A stretch of DNA of 64,000 nt, from the NCBI RefSeq assembly GCF_001427585.1, contig NZ_LMGY01000019.1:1-64000 (forward strand), read 5' to 3'. Origin of the DNA: Pseudoxanthomonas sp. Root630. Lineage in GTDB: Bacteria; Pseudomonadota; Gammaproteobacteria; Xanthomonadales; Xanthomonadaceae. Positions 8,477 through 16,022 of the stretch are shown here, one piece after another (position 1 is the stretch's first letter; every line of letters starts with the position of its first letter). The notes under the pieces are model-generated. The model saw only the letters and a list, made by a program, of their open reading frames with translations. It made no database searches and was not told the DNA's origin. The translations under genes and the position numbers were made by a program.

Positions 8477-9390
8477 ACACCACCACCGCCCCGGGCAGCC
8501 TGCCCACCACCATCCCCGTTTACCTGGAGCAATTGCGCGCCGCGCTGTCCGGTGCCGACAAGGCCATGGTCCAGGACGCCCTGTACGACGCGGAGGAGTA
8601 CCTGCGCGCGGAAATGGCGGCCAACCCCGGCACGTCGGAAGCCGATGTCATTGCGTCCGTCGCCGGCAGCTATGGCGCGCCGGAGGAAGTGGCCGACATC
8701 TACCGCGACACCGAAGTCACGGTGACGCGCGCACTGCAGCCGCCGGCACCGCCCAAGCGCACGTCGCTGCTGGGGCGCTTCTTCGGCGTCGCCGCCGATC
8801 CACGCACCTACGGTGCGCTGTTCTACATGCTGCTGTCGGTGGCGACCGGCACGTTCTACTTCACCTGGGTCGTCACCGGCGCGGGCCTGTCGGTGGGTCT
8901 GCTGATCCTGATCGTCGGCATCCCGCTGCTGCTGCTGTTCCTGATGTCGGTGCGGCTGCTGTCGCTGGTGGAAGGCCGCATCGTGGAAGTGCTGCTGGGC
9001 GAACGCATGCCGCGCCGCCCGCTGTACACGCAGCGCGACAAGCCGTGGATGACGCGTTTGCAGGAACTGTTCACCGATGGGCGCACGTGGACGGCGATGC
9101 TGTACCTGGTGTTGATGCAGCCCCTGGGCGTGGCCTACTTCACCATCGCGGTGACGCTGCTGACCCTGTCGCTGAGCCTGATGGCGGCACCGGTCGCACT
9201 GTTGCTGGGTCATGCAGGTGCGTTCGACGTGGATGTCATCAACATGTCGCCGGACTGGCCATGGTTGTGGCCTGTGTGTTTCATCGGTGGCTTCCTGCTG
9301 CTGTTCGGCACGCTGCACCTGGCGCGCTACATCGGCCGCTTCCACGGCTGGCTGGCCAAGCACCTGCTGGTAAGGACGCCGGTGGTGTAA
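8473..9390 (+). CDS. HAAS/sensor-domain membrane protein
   Basis: A 305-residue protein. Residues about 10-85 are a HAAS-type helical domain (DKAMVQDALYDAEEYLRAEM, and VIASVAGSYGAPEEVADIY). The rest resembles the 'putative sensor' domain, with four to five membrane segments and the soluble stretch EGRIVEVLLGERMPRRP. Such proteins sit beside PadR regulators, as here (four-base overlap), and are thought to take part in membrane-stress sensing; the mechanism is not established. A hairpin at 9398-9427 follows. Confidence 0.82.
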   Translation: MNTTTAPGSLPTTIPVYLEQLRAALSGADKAMVQDALYDAEEYLRAEMAANPGTSEADVIASVAGSYGAPEEVADIYRDTEVTVTRALQPPAPPKRTSLLGRFFGVAADPRTYGALFYMLLSVATGTFYFTWVVTGAGLSVGLLILIVGIPLLLLFLMSVRLLSLVEGRIVEVLLGERMPRRPLYTQRDKPWMTRLQELFTDGRTWTAMLYLVLMQPLGVAYFTIAVTLLTLSLSLMAAPVALLLGHAGAFDVDVINMSPDWPWLWPVCFIGGFLLLFGTLHLARYIGRFHGWLAKHLLVRTPVV

Positions 9391-9397
9391 GTCATCG

Positions 9398-9427
9398 AAC
9401 GCCGGGCCGCCTTCGCGGTCCGGCGTT
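9398..9427 (+). terminator. Hairpin after the PadR operon
   Basis: AACGCCGG (9398-9405) pairs with CCGGCGTT (9420-9427), with an inner GC-rich loop that can pair further. There is no T-run, so it is only a candidate terminator. Confidence 0.45.
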
Positions 9428-9456
9428 CTCACGAAGAGAGTCGAGGAGCCGTCGTC

Positions 9457-10377
9457 ATGCGCCATGTGCTTGGGCGTCTGCTGTGCCTGTCGCTGCTGTT
9501 GGTCTCGTTCCGCCCGCAGGCTGAAGAACTGGCCGTCGTCGCATCGAAAGAAGTCAGCTTCGAGAGCGAAGGCGTCACCCTGATCGGCACGCTATTCCAG
9601 CCGGCGCATCCGCGCGCGGCGGTCGTCATCGTGCATGGGTCCGGCCAGGAAAAGCGCATGAAGGACTTCGCGACGCGCCTGGCCCGCGACGGCATCGCGG
9701 TGCTGACGTACGACAAGCGCGGCGTCGGTGCATCGGGTGGCGTGTACGCGGGTCCCGAGGTGGGCACCAACAATGTCGACGCCGCCAATCTCGCGTTGCT
9801 GGCGGCGGATGCGGGCGCGTCCGTGGATGCGCTGCTGGCGCGTCTTCCTTCCCGCGACGTGCCCGTCGGGCTGGTGGGGTTCAGCCAGGCCGCATGGATC
9901 ATTCCGCTTGCGGCGAAGAAACATCCCGGCGTGCAGTTCATGGTGATCTTCAGCGGGCCGGTCGTGACCGCGCGCGAGCAATTGCGCTTCCAGTTCTACA
10001 CGCAAGGCGCGCCGGATTTCTGGAAGACGCATACCGAGGCCGACGCGCGCGACCACATCCGCAACGATCCGGACCGCTATCAGTTCGCCGACACCGACCC
10101 GCGCGATGCGCTTGCCGCGCTCTCTATCCCGGGATTGTGGCTCTACGGCGCGGTGGACGTGCAGGCGCCGGTGCAGTTGTCGGTCGAACGTCTCGACGCG
10201 CTCAAGGCGCAAGGCAAAGCCTATGAGTCCAGGGTGTTTCCCGGGCTGGGACACAACGTGGCATTCGCGGATTCCAGCGAGCCGGTGGACGCGGCAGTGA
10301 AGTGGATCACCGCGCGCTCCCACATCCCGCCGGACAATCGCCAGGCCCGCGCCGTCAGCCTGCGTACTTCGCGATGA
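9457..10377 (+). CDS. Secreted alpha/beta hydrolase
   Basis: A 306-residue alpha/beta-hydrolase with an N-terminal signal (MRHVLGRLLCLSLLLVSFRPQA). It has the oxyanion HGSG motif (VVIVHGSGQEKRM), the nucleophile elbow GFSQA with Ser near residue 145, a probable acid in WLYGAVDVQAP and the catalytic His in GLGHNVAF. The fold group resembles dienelactone hydrolase and bacterial acyl-peptide esterases; the substrate is unknown. Its last 23 bases overlap the convergent PHA depolymerase gene. Confidence 0.88.
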   Translation: MRHVLGRLLCLSLLLVSFRPQAEELAVVASKEVSFESEGVTLIGTLFQPAHPRAAVVIVHGSGQEKRMKDFATRLARDGIAVLTYDKRGVGASGGVYAGPEVGTNNVDAANLALLAADAGASVDALLARLPSRDVPVGLVGFSQAAWIIPLAAKKHPGVQFMVIFSGPVVTAREQLRFQFYTQGAPDFWKTHTEADARDHIRNDPDRYQFADTDPRDALAALSIPGLWLYGAVDVQAPVQLSVERLDALKAQGKAYESRVFPGLGHNVAFADSSEPVDAAVKWITARSHIPPDNRQARAVSLRTSR

Positions 10378-11602
10378 AGTCGCGCACCTGCGGGTAGACC
10401 TTGTCGCGCCAGCGGCGGCCGCTGAAGATGCCGTAGTGGCCGGCGCCCTCGACGGTCAGGTGCTTGTGGTGCGCTTTCGCGATGCCGGTGCACAGGTCGT
10501 GCGCGGCGGCAGTCTGCCCCTGGCCTGAGATGTCGTCCAACTCGCCTTCGATGCTCATCAAGGCGGTCTTCTTGATGGCTGACGGCGTCACCAGTTCGCC
10601 ATTGACCTTCCACTTGCCGCGCGGCAGCAGGAACTCCTGGAATACGGTACGGATGGTGTCCAGGTAATACTCGGCCGGCATGTCGAGCACGGCGTTGTAT
10701 TCGTCGTAGAACTTGCGGTGCGATTCGGCGTCCTGCTGGTCGCCCTTCACCAGGTCCGCGTAGAAATCCCAGTGCGACATGAAGTGGCGGCTGGGGTTCA
10801 TCGCGATGAAGCCGGCATGCTGCAGGAAACCGGGATACACGCGACGGCCTTCGCCGGGATAGGGCGTCGGTACCGTGTGGATCACGTTGTTCTCGAACCA
10901 CGACAGCGGGTTGCGCGTGGCGAGGCTGTTGACTTCGGTCGGGCTGCGGCGCGCATCGATCGGTCCGCCCATCATGACCAGCGAGCGCGGCGTGGCTTCG
11001 CCGCGTGCCGCCATCAGCGATACGGCGGCCAGTACCGGCACGGTGGGCTGGCAGACGCTGATCACGTGCAGTTTGTCCGCGCCGATGTGGCGGATGAATT
11101 CCTCCACGTAGGCCACGTAGTCGTCCAGGCTGAAAGCGCCTTCCGAGGCCGGCACCATGCGGGCATCGACCCAATCGGTCACGTAGACCTTGTGGTCGCG
11201 CAGCAAGGTGCGCACGGTGTCGCGCAGCAGGGTGGCATGGTGGCCGGACAGGGGCGCCACCACCAGCACGACCGGATCGTCCTTCAGCGCGACGATCGTG
11301 TCGGCGTCGTCGGTGTAGCGCTTGAAGCGCAGCAGCCGGCAGAACGATTTCTTGACGATCTCCTGCTCCACGACGGGAACGGTGCGCCCTTCGACCTCGA
11401 CCTCGTGGATCTCCCACGCCGGCTTCTCGTAGTCCTTGCCGATGCGGTAGATCAGTTCGTTGCCGGCGGCGATGCGCTCGGCGCCCGGCACGTTGGACAA
11501 CCAACTGGTCGGGGCGGAGAAGATGCGCGCGTTCGCTTCGGCCATGTAGGCCAGCGGCGCCATCCATGCGCGTCCCAGTTCGTGCAGTTGGTACAAGGTC
11601 AT
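10355..11602 (-). CDS. phaZ: Intracellular polyhydroxyalkanoate depolymerase
   Basis: A 415-residue intracellular PHA/PHB depolymerase (about 420 residues is normal). The start MTLYQLHELGRAWMAP is typical of the family. The lipase box carries Cys instead of Ser: HVISVCQPTVPVLAA near residue 185, as in Ralstonia PhaZa1. The catalytic Asp (EGELDDISG) and His (EGAGHYGIFSGRRWR) are present. It mobilises stored polyester granules to hydroxyacids. No PHA synthase lies in this window, so the partner genes must be elsewhere. Overlaps the hydrolase gene tail-to-tail. Confidence 0.93.
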   Translation of the reverse strand: MTLYQLHELGRAWMAPLAYMAEANARIFSAPTSWLSNVPGAERIAAGNELIYRIGKDYEKPAWEIHEVEVEGRTVPVVEQEIVKKSFCRLLRFKRYTDDADTIVALKDDPVVLVVAPLSGHHATLLRDTVRTLLRDHKVYVTDWVDARMVPASEGAFSLDDYVAYVEEFIRHIGADKLHVISVCQPTVPVLAAVSLMAARGEATPRSLVMMGGPIDARRSPTEVNSLATRNPLSWFENNVIHTVPTPYPGEGRRVYPGFLQHAGFIAMNPSRHFMSHWDFYADLVKGDQQDAESHRKFYDEYNAVLDMPAEYYLDTIRTVFQEFLLPRGKWKVNGELVTPSAIKKTALMSIEGELDDISGQGQTAAAHDLCTGIAKAHHKHLTVEGAGHYGIFSGRRWRDKVYPQVRDFIAKYAG

Positions 11603-11682
11603 GGCTGTCCGGAATCCCGCTTTTGGTGCGTTGTGCTGCGGCGCAGCATACCCCAAAGGCGAGGGCGCCGCGCGTGGCCTGT

Positions 11683-12291
11683 TCAGGTTATCGGCCGGTA
11701 GTCCGCAGCCTCCAGTATCGCCACGTCGCCAGCCAGGCGCGGGCCCAGCCAGCAGTGGTTGCCGATCGACTGGAACCCCTCGCCATTGAAGGCCTGCCGG
11801 TACCAGGCCGCCTTGCGCGACTGGAAGCCCTCGTGGTCGCCGTCGAACTCGTCCTCCTTGGCGAAGGTCTCGAGGAAGGCGACCCCACCGCACAGTTCCG
11901 CCAGCCCGGGGAGGCCGCGTTTCAGGTCGCGGGTCGGTACGTAATGCAGCACGTCCGAACACACCAGCAGGTCGACGGGCGCGCACGGGCGCAGGTACTG
12001 GAAATCCTCGAAGCGTGCGTAGTGCAGGTTGCGCGTACGCCCGAAGCGGCGGATGGCGTACTCGCTGCTGTCGAAACCCAGGTACTGCAGTTTCGGACGC
12101 AGCTTCAGCAGCGGCGCGCGCCACGCGCCTTCGCCACAGCCGATGTCGAGCACGGTGCGGATCGGTCGCTCCAGATGGTATTCGGCCACCGCCACCGCCA
12201 GTGCGACCTTGCGCGCGAGCCGGGGCGCGCCGCCGATGTCACCGTCGCGGTACCAGCGCTTGAAGTAGTCGGCGTCGTACTGCTTGGTCAT
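11683..12291 (-). CDS. Class I SAM-dependent methyltransferase
   Basis: A 202-residue methyltransferase. Motif I is VLDIGCGEGAWRAPLL near residue 47, followed by an acidic strand end (YLGFDSSEYAIRR) and motif IV-like LLVCSDVLHYVP. The size is that of a minimal Rossmann methyltransferase without an added substrate domain. The substrate is not evident. It is transcribed away from the HemJ-like gene, with about 100 bases between them, and stands upstream of phaZ in the same orientation but 80 bases apart. Confidence 0.87.
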   Translation of the reverse strand: MTKQYDADYFKRWYRDGDIGGAPRLARKVALAVAVAEYHLERPIRTVLDIGCGEGAWRAPLLKLRPKLQYLGFDSSEYAIRRFGRTRNLHYARFEDFQYLRPCAPVDLLVCSDVLHYVPTRDLKRGLPGLAELCGGVAFLETFAKEDEFDGDHEGFQSRKAAWYRQAFNGEGFQSIGNHCWLGPRLAGDVAILEAADYRPIT

Positions 12292-12390
12292 GCGCGTGCC
12301 CGGGGTGCGGAAAGGCGGGAAGCTTACGCGATGCGGCGCGTTATCCTATGCGCCGCACGCCATCCCGCGCAGCCAGACGGAGCCAGCCGC

Positions 12391-12807
12391 ATGTACCTGT
12401 GGGTCAAGACCTTCCATCTCGTCTTCGTCATCGCCTGGATGGCGACCGTGTTCTACCTCCCGCGCATCCTGGTCAACCTGGCCGAGACGGCCGGGCAGCC
12501 CGAGGTGCAGGCGCGCCTGCTGCTGATGGGTCGCCGCCTGTATGGCTTCGGCCACAGCATGTTCGGCATCGCGGTGATCCTCGGCGGCGTGCTGTGGTTC
12601 TATTTCGGCATCAGCGGTGGCTGGCTGCACGCCAAGCTGACGTTGGTCGCGCTGGTGCTGGCGCACTTCATCGTCACCGGCCGCTGGCTGAAGGGCGTGG
12701 CGAAGGGCAAGTCGCTGCCGTCGCCGACGGCATTGAAGTGGTTCAACGAACTGCCGCTGTTCGCGTTGATCGCGATCGTGTGGCTGGTGCTCGCCAAGCC
12801 GTTCTAA
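12391..12807 (+). CDS. CopD/HemJ-family membrane protein
   Basis: A 138-residue protein with four hydrophobic segments, starting MYLWVKTFHLVFVIAWMATVFYLPR. This start, the conserved His near position 9 and the FYLPRI motif match HemJ-type protoporphyrinogen oxidases (UPF0093, CopD superfamily), where the His binds haem. HemJ converts protoporphyrinogen IX to protoporphyrin IX in the membrane. The family also includes proteins called only CopD-like, so the enzyme role is likely but not certain. Confidence 0.8.
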   Translation: MYLWVKTFHLVFVIAWMATVFYLPRILVNLAETAGQPEVQARLLLMGRRLYGFGHSMFGIAVILGGVLWFYFGISGGWLHAKLTLVALVLAHFIVTGRWLKGVAKGKSLPSPTALKWFNELPLFALIAIVWLVLAKPF

Positions 12808-12820
12808 CGTATCGCCCCTG

Positions 12821-13207
12821 TCAGCGGGGCGAGCGTTCGGTCGATCGCCCGACAGTCGCGTTCGCTTCGAGCTCAAGGATGGCCAGCACACGCGCATCGC
12901 GTGTCATCCGCCTGAATGCGCTCAGCATCTGGCGTTCCAGTTCGTCGTAGACCATTTCTACGTCGACCGCAGGCGTTTCGTTCGCGCTGGCGTTTGCTTC
13001 GACGGCACCACGGCCCGTGGCGAGCCACTCAAAACTCACGCTGGTCAACTCAGCCAGCTTGGCCAACCGACCCGTTGCCGGCAGCACACCCTCGACACTC
13101 TCCCAGTTCGCCACGGCACTGCGCGTCACGCCCAAGTTCAGGGCGAGCGCTTCCTGGGACATCCGTGCGCGTTGGCGTGCAATCCGGATGCGCATCGAGA
13201 GTTTCAT
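12821..13207 (-). CDS. Cro/CI-type (XRE) regulator next to the peptide locus
   Basis: A 128-residue protein with an N-terminal helix-turn-helix: RIRIARQRARMSQEALALNL, then GVTRSAVANWE. The rest is short and acidic, with no protease or ligand domain. The start MKLSMRIRIARQ was chosen because an upstream frame lacks family similarity. It is divergent from the HlyD adaptor gene with about 300 bases between them, where two inverted repeats share the half-site GTCAG. I infer that it controls the secretion locus. The neighbour on the other side, the HemJ-like gene, is convergent. Confidence 0.86.
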   Translation of the reverse strand: MKLSMRIRIARQRARMSQEALALNLGVTRSAVANWESVEGVLPATGRLAKLAELTSVSFEWLATGRGAVEANASANETPAVDVEMVYDELERQMLSAFRRMTRDARVLAILELEANATVGRSTERSPR

Positions 13208-13283
13208 GTGAGTTGATTCAGTGGTTGAGCGAGGACGACTCAAACTAAACGCGTGAATTCCGCGACGCAACTCACATTGCTGC

Positions 13284-13322
13284 GTCAGCCAGAATGACGC
13301 CATGTTGTGCACTCTGGCTGAC
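13284..13322. promoter_or_regulatory. Inverted repeat, candidate operator of the XRE regulator
   Basis: GTCAGCCAGA (13284-13293) and TCTGGCTGAC (13313-13322) are perfect 10-base inverted repeats separated by 19 bases, in the spacer between the divergent regulator and hlyD genes. Confidence 0.55.
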
Positions 13323-13367
13323 ACGCGCGCGTAAGTGATTGAGGCAGAACGTCAATGCGATTGTGAA

Positions 13368-13384
13368 TGTCAGGGGCGCTGACA
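13368..13384. promoter_or_regulatory. Second GTCAG-type palindrome upstream of hlyD
   Basis: TGTCAG-N5-CTGACA lies 45 bases downstream of the larger palindrome and shares its GTCAG half-site. Together the two give four half-sites in 100 bases, the layout expected of cooperative binding by a Cro/CI-type dimer. No clear -35/-10 pair was identified in the spacer 13208-13505. Confidence 0.45.
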
Positions 13385-13505
13385 CGCGTTTCCCCAATCG
13401 CGGTTGAAGCACACATTGGCCACGCGACAAGATCGACCCAAGGGCGCAGGGATGCCCGAGTCTGCCGGGCCTTCGCCGGTGCGCGCTAAGAGTCAAGGAC
13501 GCTGC

Positions 13506-14771
13506 ATGACGCAACCGTTGTTCCGCCCCGAAGTGATGCAGGCCAAGCGCGGCAGCTGGCTCGGCGGGATATCGCTGACGCAACCGGTGTCGTTGTGGGT
13601 GCTGACGCTGGCGGCTGCGCTGGTGGCGACGGTGATCGTACTGTTCGTAATCTTCGGCACGTACACGCGACGCTCAACTGTCACGGGACAGTTGGTGCCC
13701 TCTCAGGGCCTGGCGTCCGTACTGGCGCCCGCCACCGGGGTGGTGACCAGTCTGGGGGCAGAAGAGGGTAGCCGTGTGGCATTGGGTGACGCGCTGGCCG
13801 TGGTTGGCGTGCCTCGCGCGACGCTGGCTGCAGGCGACACGCAGGTGGCACTTGAGCAGCGGCTGCAACAACGACAGGACGGGTTGCTGTCCACCCAGCA
13901 GGCACAACAGGCGCAGCTGCGCGTCCAGGCGCTGGGTACGACAGCGCAACTGGCGGTCGCGCAGCGCGAACTGGCGCAGATCGAATCCGAAGTCACCACC
14001 CGGCAGGACCAGATCCGCATCGCCACGGAGACGCTGGCGCGCTTGCGTCGATTGGAGGGTGGCCAGTACGTCAGCGTGCTGCAGATCAAGCAGCAGGAAG
14101 CCACGGTGCTCGAGTACACCGGGCAGAGGCAGGCGTTGCAACGGCAGGCGATTGGTGTTCGGCGCCTGATTGCGCAACTGCAGCAGGCGGTGCACGAACT
14201 ACCGGCGCAGGGGCAGGCAAGCGCCGCGGGCTTTCAGCGCGAGCTGGCGCAGTTGGAACAGGAGCGCGTGCAGATGCAGGCTGGAAGCGCGCTGGTCGTC
14301 AATGCCCCGGTCGCCGGTGTGGTAGCCACGCAGGTCGTCAAGCCAGGGCAGTCGGTGCAGGCCGGCCAGCCGCTGATGACGCTGTTGCCGGGCGATGGAC
14401 GTTTGGAGGCCGAGTTGCTCGTACCGAGCCGGGCGATCGGTTTCATCGAGCCCGGCGACCGCGTCCTGCTGCGTTACCAGGCGTTCCCCTATCAGAAGTT
14501 TGGTCACCAGGAAGGGCGCATCACGGCCATCAGTCGCAGCGCGCTCAGTCCAGGCGAGTTGGGTGCGTTGATCGGCAATACACAGCAGGGTGAGCCGTTC
14601 TATCGGGTGACCGTTTCGCTGGCGCGACAGGCGATCACCGCGTATGGGAAGCCCGAGTCGCTGAAGCCGGGAATGTTGGTGGACGCGGATGTGCTGGGAG
14701 AGCGGAGGGCGCTGGTGGAATGGATCTTTGAGCCGCTGTACTCATTGGTCGGAAGGACGACTGAAGGTTGA
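13506..14771 (+). CDS. HlyD-family adaptor of the double-glycine peptide exporter
   Basis: A 421-residue membrane-fusion protein. It has one membrane segment (about residues 28-51: VSLWVLTLAAALVATVIVLF), a lipoyl/barrel half (VLAPATGVVTSL), a long Gln-rich coiled-coil hairpin (about 110-250) and the second lipoyl half (VNAPVAGVVATQVVKPGQSVQAGQPL). It would link the C39 ABC transporter to an outer-membrane channel (TolC type, not in this window). The start MTQPLFRPEVMQ fits the family; in-frame codons further upstream are less likely. Its last 182 bases recur, diverged, at 15591-15772. Confidence 0.9.
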   Translation: MTQPLFRPEVMQAKRGSWLGGISLTQPVSLWVLTLAAALVATVIVLFVIFGTYTRRSTVTGQLVPSQGLASVLAPATGVVTSLGAEEGSRVALGDALAVVGVPRATLAAGDTQVALEQRLQQRQDGLLSTQQAQQAQLRVQALGTTAQLAVAQRELAQIESEVTTRQDQIRIATETLARLRRLEGGQYVSVLQIKQQEATVLEYTGQRQALQRQAIGVRRLIAQLQQAVHELPAQGQASAAGFQRELAQLEQERVQMQAGSALVVNAPVAGVVATQVVKPGQSVQAGQPLMTLLPGDGRLEAELLVPSRAIGFIEPGDRVLLRYQAFPYQKFGHQEGRITAISRSALSPGELGALIGNTQQGEPFYRVTVSLARQAITAYGKPESLKPGMLVDADVLGERRALVEWIFEPLYSLVGRTTEG

Positions 14772-14820
14772 AGTGGACGTCGGTATGGAATCTGGACCGC
14801 TCAATGGTTGACTGGACCCT

Positions 14821-14837
14821 GGCGCAGGGCTTGCGCC
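14821..14837 (+). promoter_or_regulatory. Hairpin just ahead of the first precursor's ribosome-binding site
   Basis: GGCGCA (14821-14826) pairs with TGCGCC (14832-14837). The strong ribosome-binding site AAAAGAGGAG (14841-14850) follows at once. It may mark an mRNA end or a processing site that lets the precursor be made in excess over HlyD. This is inference. Confidence 0.4.
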
Positions 14838-14857
14838 GCTAAAAGAGGAGAACGCTT

Positions 14858-15037
14858 GTGCGATCGTTGACTGCATTGGAGGTTTCTGAGGTTTCGGGCG
14901 GAAACAAGTTGGTTGTAGAGTTCCTTAAATGGGTTGCAGGAAGCGTGGGTTGGGATCTTGCCACGAGTGGTGAAGAACAGGATTCTCGGAAGTTCATCGT
15001 GGACAAGCCGAGCGCATCAAGTGCGGTGCAGGGTTAG
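14858..15037 (+). CDS. Double-glycine leader peptide precursor A (59 aa)
   Basis: A GTG-started 59-residue peptide behind AAAAGAGGAG. The leader MRSLTALEVSEVSGG matches the C39-processed consensus: Leu at -12, Glu at -8, hydrophobic residues at -7 and -4, Gly at -2 and -1. Cleavage after Gly15 would free a 44-residue core. That core has a hydrophobic/amphipathic first half (LVVEFLKWVAGSVGWDLA) and a charged tail (EEQDSRKFIVDKPSASSAVQG begins after TSG). It has no Cys and no nearby modification enzyme, so an unmodified bacteriocin-like peptide is most likely. It lies between hlyD and the CPBP protein. The core matches nothing I recognise. Confidence 0.75.
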   Translation: MRSLTALEVSEVSGGNKLVVEFLKWVAGSVGWDLATSGEEQDSRKFIVDKPSASSAVQG

Positions 15038-15053
15038 TCTTTCAACGCTTTCG

Positions 15054-15081
15054 GCTGGTCCTCATTCAGGGCCAGCTTTTT
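15054..15081 (+). terminator. Terminator between precursor A and the CPBP gene
   Basis: GCTGGTCC (15054-15061) pairs with GGGCCAGC (15069-15076), including one G-U pair, with a 7-base loop, and is followed by five T. This is a standard intrinsic terminator that would lower transcription of the candidate immunity gene relative to the precursor. Confidence 0.7.
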
Positions 15082-15097
15082 AGGGATTTATGGCGAT

Positions 15098-15559
15098 ATG
15101 CAAAAAGCAATGTTGCTGCTTTGCGCAAGAAGGGCTGTCGCGAGTTTCTGCATCGCAGTCGGAGTCGCTCTGGTGCTCTATGCGTTGGTCGATCCTCCAG
15201 TGCGGGATACTGAAGGCTCTTGTAGCGCTGGTGGCCACGTTTTGCTTTTTCTGGGGCTTGTCTTTTTCTCCCCTTTAGTCGAAACGTTGGTGTTGGCGAT
15301 ACTCTATTCATTATCTAGATTTTTCTTCAACTCTCTCGTCTCTACTTGCTTTGCGGCGGTTGCTCTGGCTTCTTTGCATGCGTTAGTTTGGTGGGGGTGG
15401 GCTGTCATTGTGCTTGTTCCGTTCATGCTATTCGCTATCCCATTTTCTGTGTCGTCAGACACCATCGAGAAGAAGTTTATGTATTCTTTGATGATGCATT
15501 CCTTCCACAATTTCTATGTCTTTCTAGCGGTAATTTTGGCCACGTTGTTTGGTTGTTGA
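15098..15559 (+). CDS. Degenerate CPBP (Abi) membrane protein, candidate immunity protein
   Basis: A 153-residue protein with four to five membrane segments. It matches the CPBP/Abi intramembrane-protease family in its three motifs. Motif 1 is reduced: FSPLVETLVLA (Glu62 kept, but the second Glu is Thr63 and the usual Arg is Ala67). Motif 2 keeps His94 (LASLHAL). Motif 3 is intact as HSFHN (His134, Asn138). CPBP proteins serve as self-immunity proteins in several bacteriocin loci, and this one directly follows precursor A, so I infer immunity. The codon use is visibly AT-richer than in the flanking genes. An overlapping ATG at 15090 opens a different, unsupported frame. Confidence 0.7.
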   Translation: MQKAMLLLCARRAVASFCIAVGVALVLYALVDPPVRDTEGSCSAGGHVLLFLGLVFFSPLVETLVLAILYSLSRFFFNSLVSTCFAAVALASLHALVWWGWAVIVLVPFMLFAIPFSVSSDTIEKKFMYSLMMHSFHNFYVFLAVILATLFGC

Positions 15560-15590
15560 TCATTATCTCTAATGCTCGATTGAACGCTTA

Positions 15591-15772
15591 GTGAGCCGTT
15601 CTATCGGGTGATCGTTTCGCTGGCGCGACAGGCGATCACGGCCTACGGTAAGCCGGAGGCATTGAAGCCGGGGATGTTGGTGGATGCGGACGTGCTGGGT
15701 GAGCGGCGGACGCTGGCTGAATGGATCTTTGAGCCGCTGTACTCGCTGGGTGGGAAGGTGGGCAATGGTTGA
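15591..15772 (+). pseudogene. Diverged copy of the hlyD 3' end (59 codons)
   Basis: These 182 bases repeat the end of the HlyD gene (14590-14771), 1001 bp downstream and in the same orientation. About five in six bases match by eye, most changes fall at third positions, and 50 of 59 residues agree (EPFYRVIVSLARQAITAYGK, ending VGNG). There is no start or upstream half, so it is a remnant, not a gene. The pattern is that of a different hlyD allele rather than a fresh local duplication. Confidence 0.85.
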
Positions 15773-15856
15773 GCTGCCGCCCGGTAACAAGATTGCCGGG
15801 TGTGTTCCCGGCCCCAAGACGCGGGCGTGCGTCGATTAACATAAGGAGTGATTTGA

Positions 15857-16012
15857 ATGTATGAACTGAGCATGGACCAGATCAACGTAGTTTCCGGAGG
15901 GAGCGAGGAAAGCTACGGCGCTGGATATGAGGTTGGCCACGCCATTGGGAGTGCGCTCAAATGGGCTGGCGCTATCTCGCTCGTAGTGGCCATTGTTGTC
16001 GCAAACTCTTGA
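15857..16012 (+). CDS. Double-glycine leader peptide precursor B (51 aa)
   Basis: A 51-residue peptide with AAGGAG eight bases before the ATG. The leader MYELSMDQINVVSGG has Leu at -12, Ile at -7, Val at -4 and Gly-Gly, so a C39 peptidase should cut after Gly15. The 36-residue core starts SEESYGAGYEVGHAIGSALK and continues as a hydrophobic helix (WAGAISLVVAIVVANS). It has two overlapping GxxxG motifs (GYEVG, GHAIG), the signature of helix-helix pairing in two-peptide class IIb bacteriocins. The stop is followed ten bases later by precursor C, the usual pairing. Confidence 0.8.
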   Translation: MYELSMDQINVVSGGSEESYGAGYEVGHAIGSALKWAGAISLVVAIVVANS

Positions 16013-16022
16013 GGAAGACTTC

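Noticed and set aside
15090-15278. Overlapping 62-residue Cys-rich frame (MAICKKQCCCF) before the CPBP gene
   Set aside because: The other frame has membrane helices and the CPBP motifs, and the ribosome-binding distance does not favour this one.
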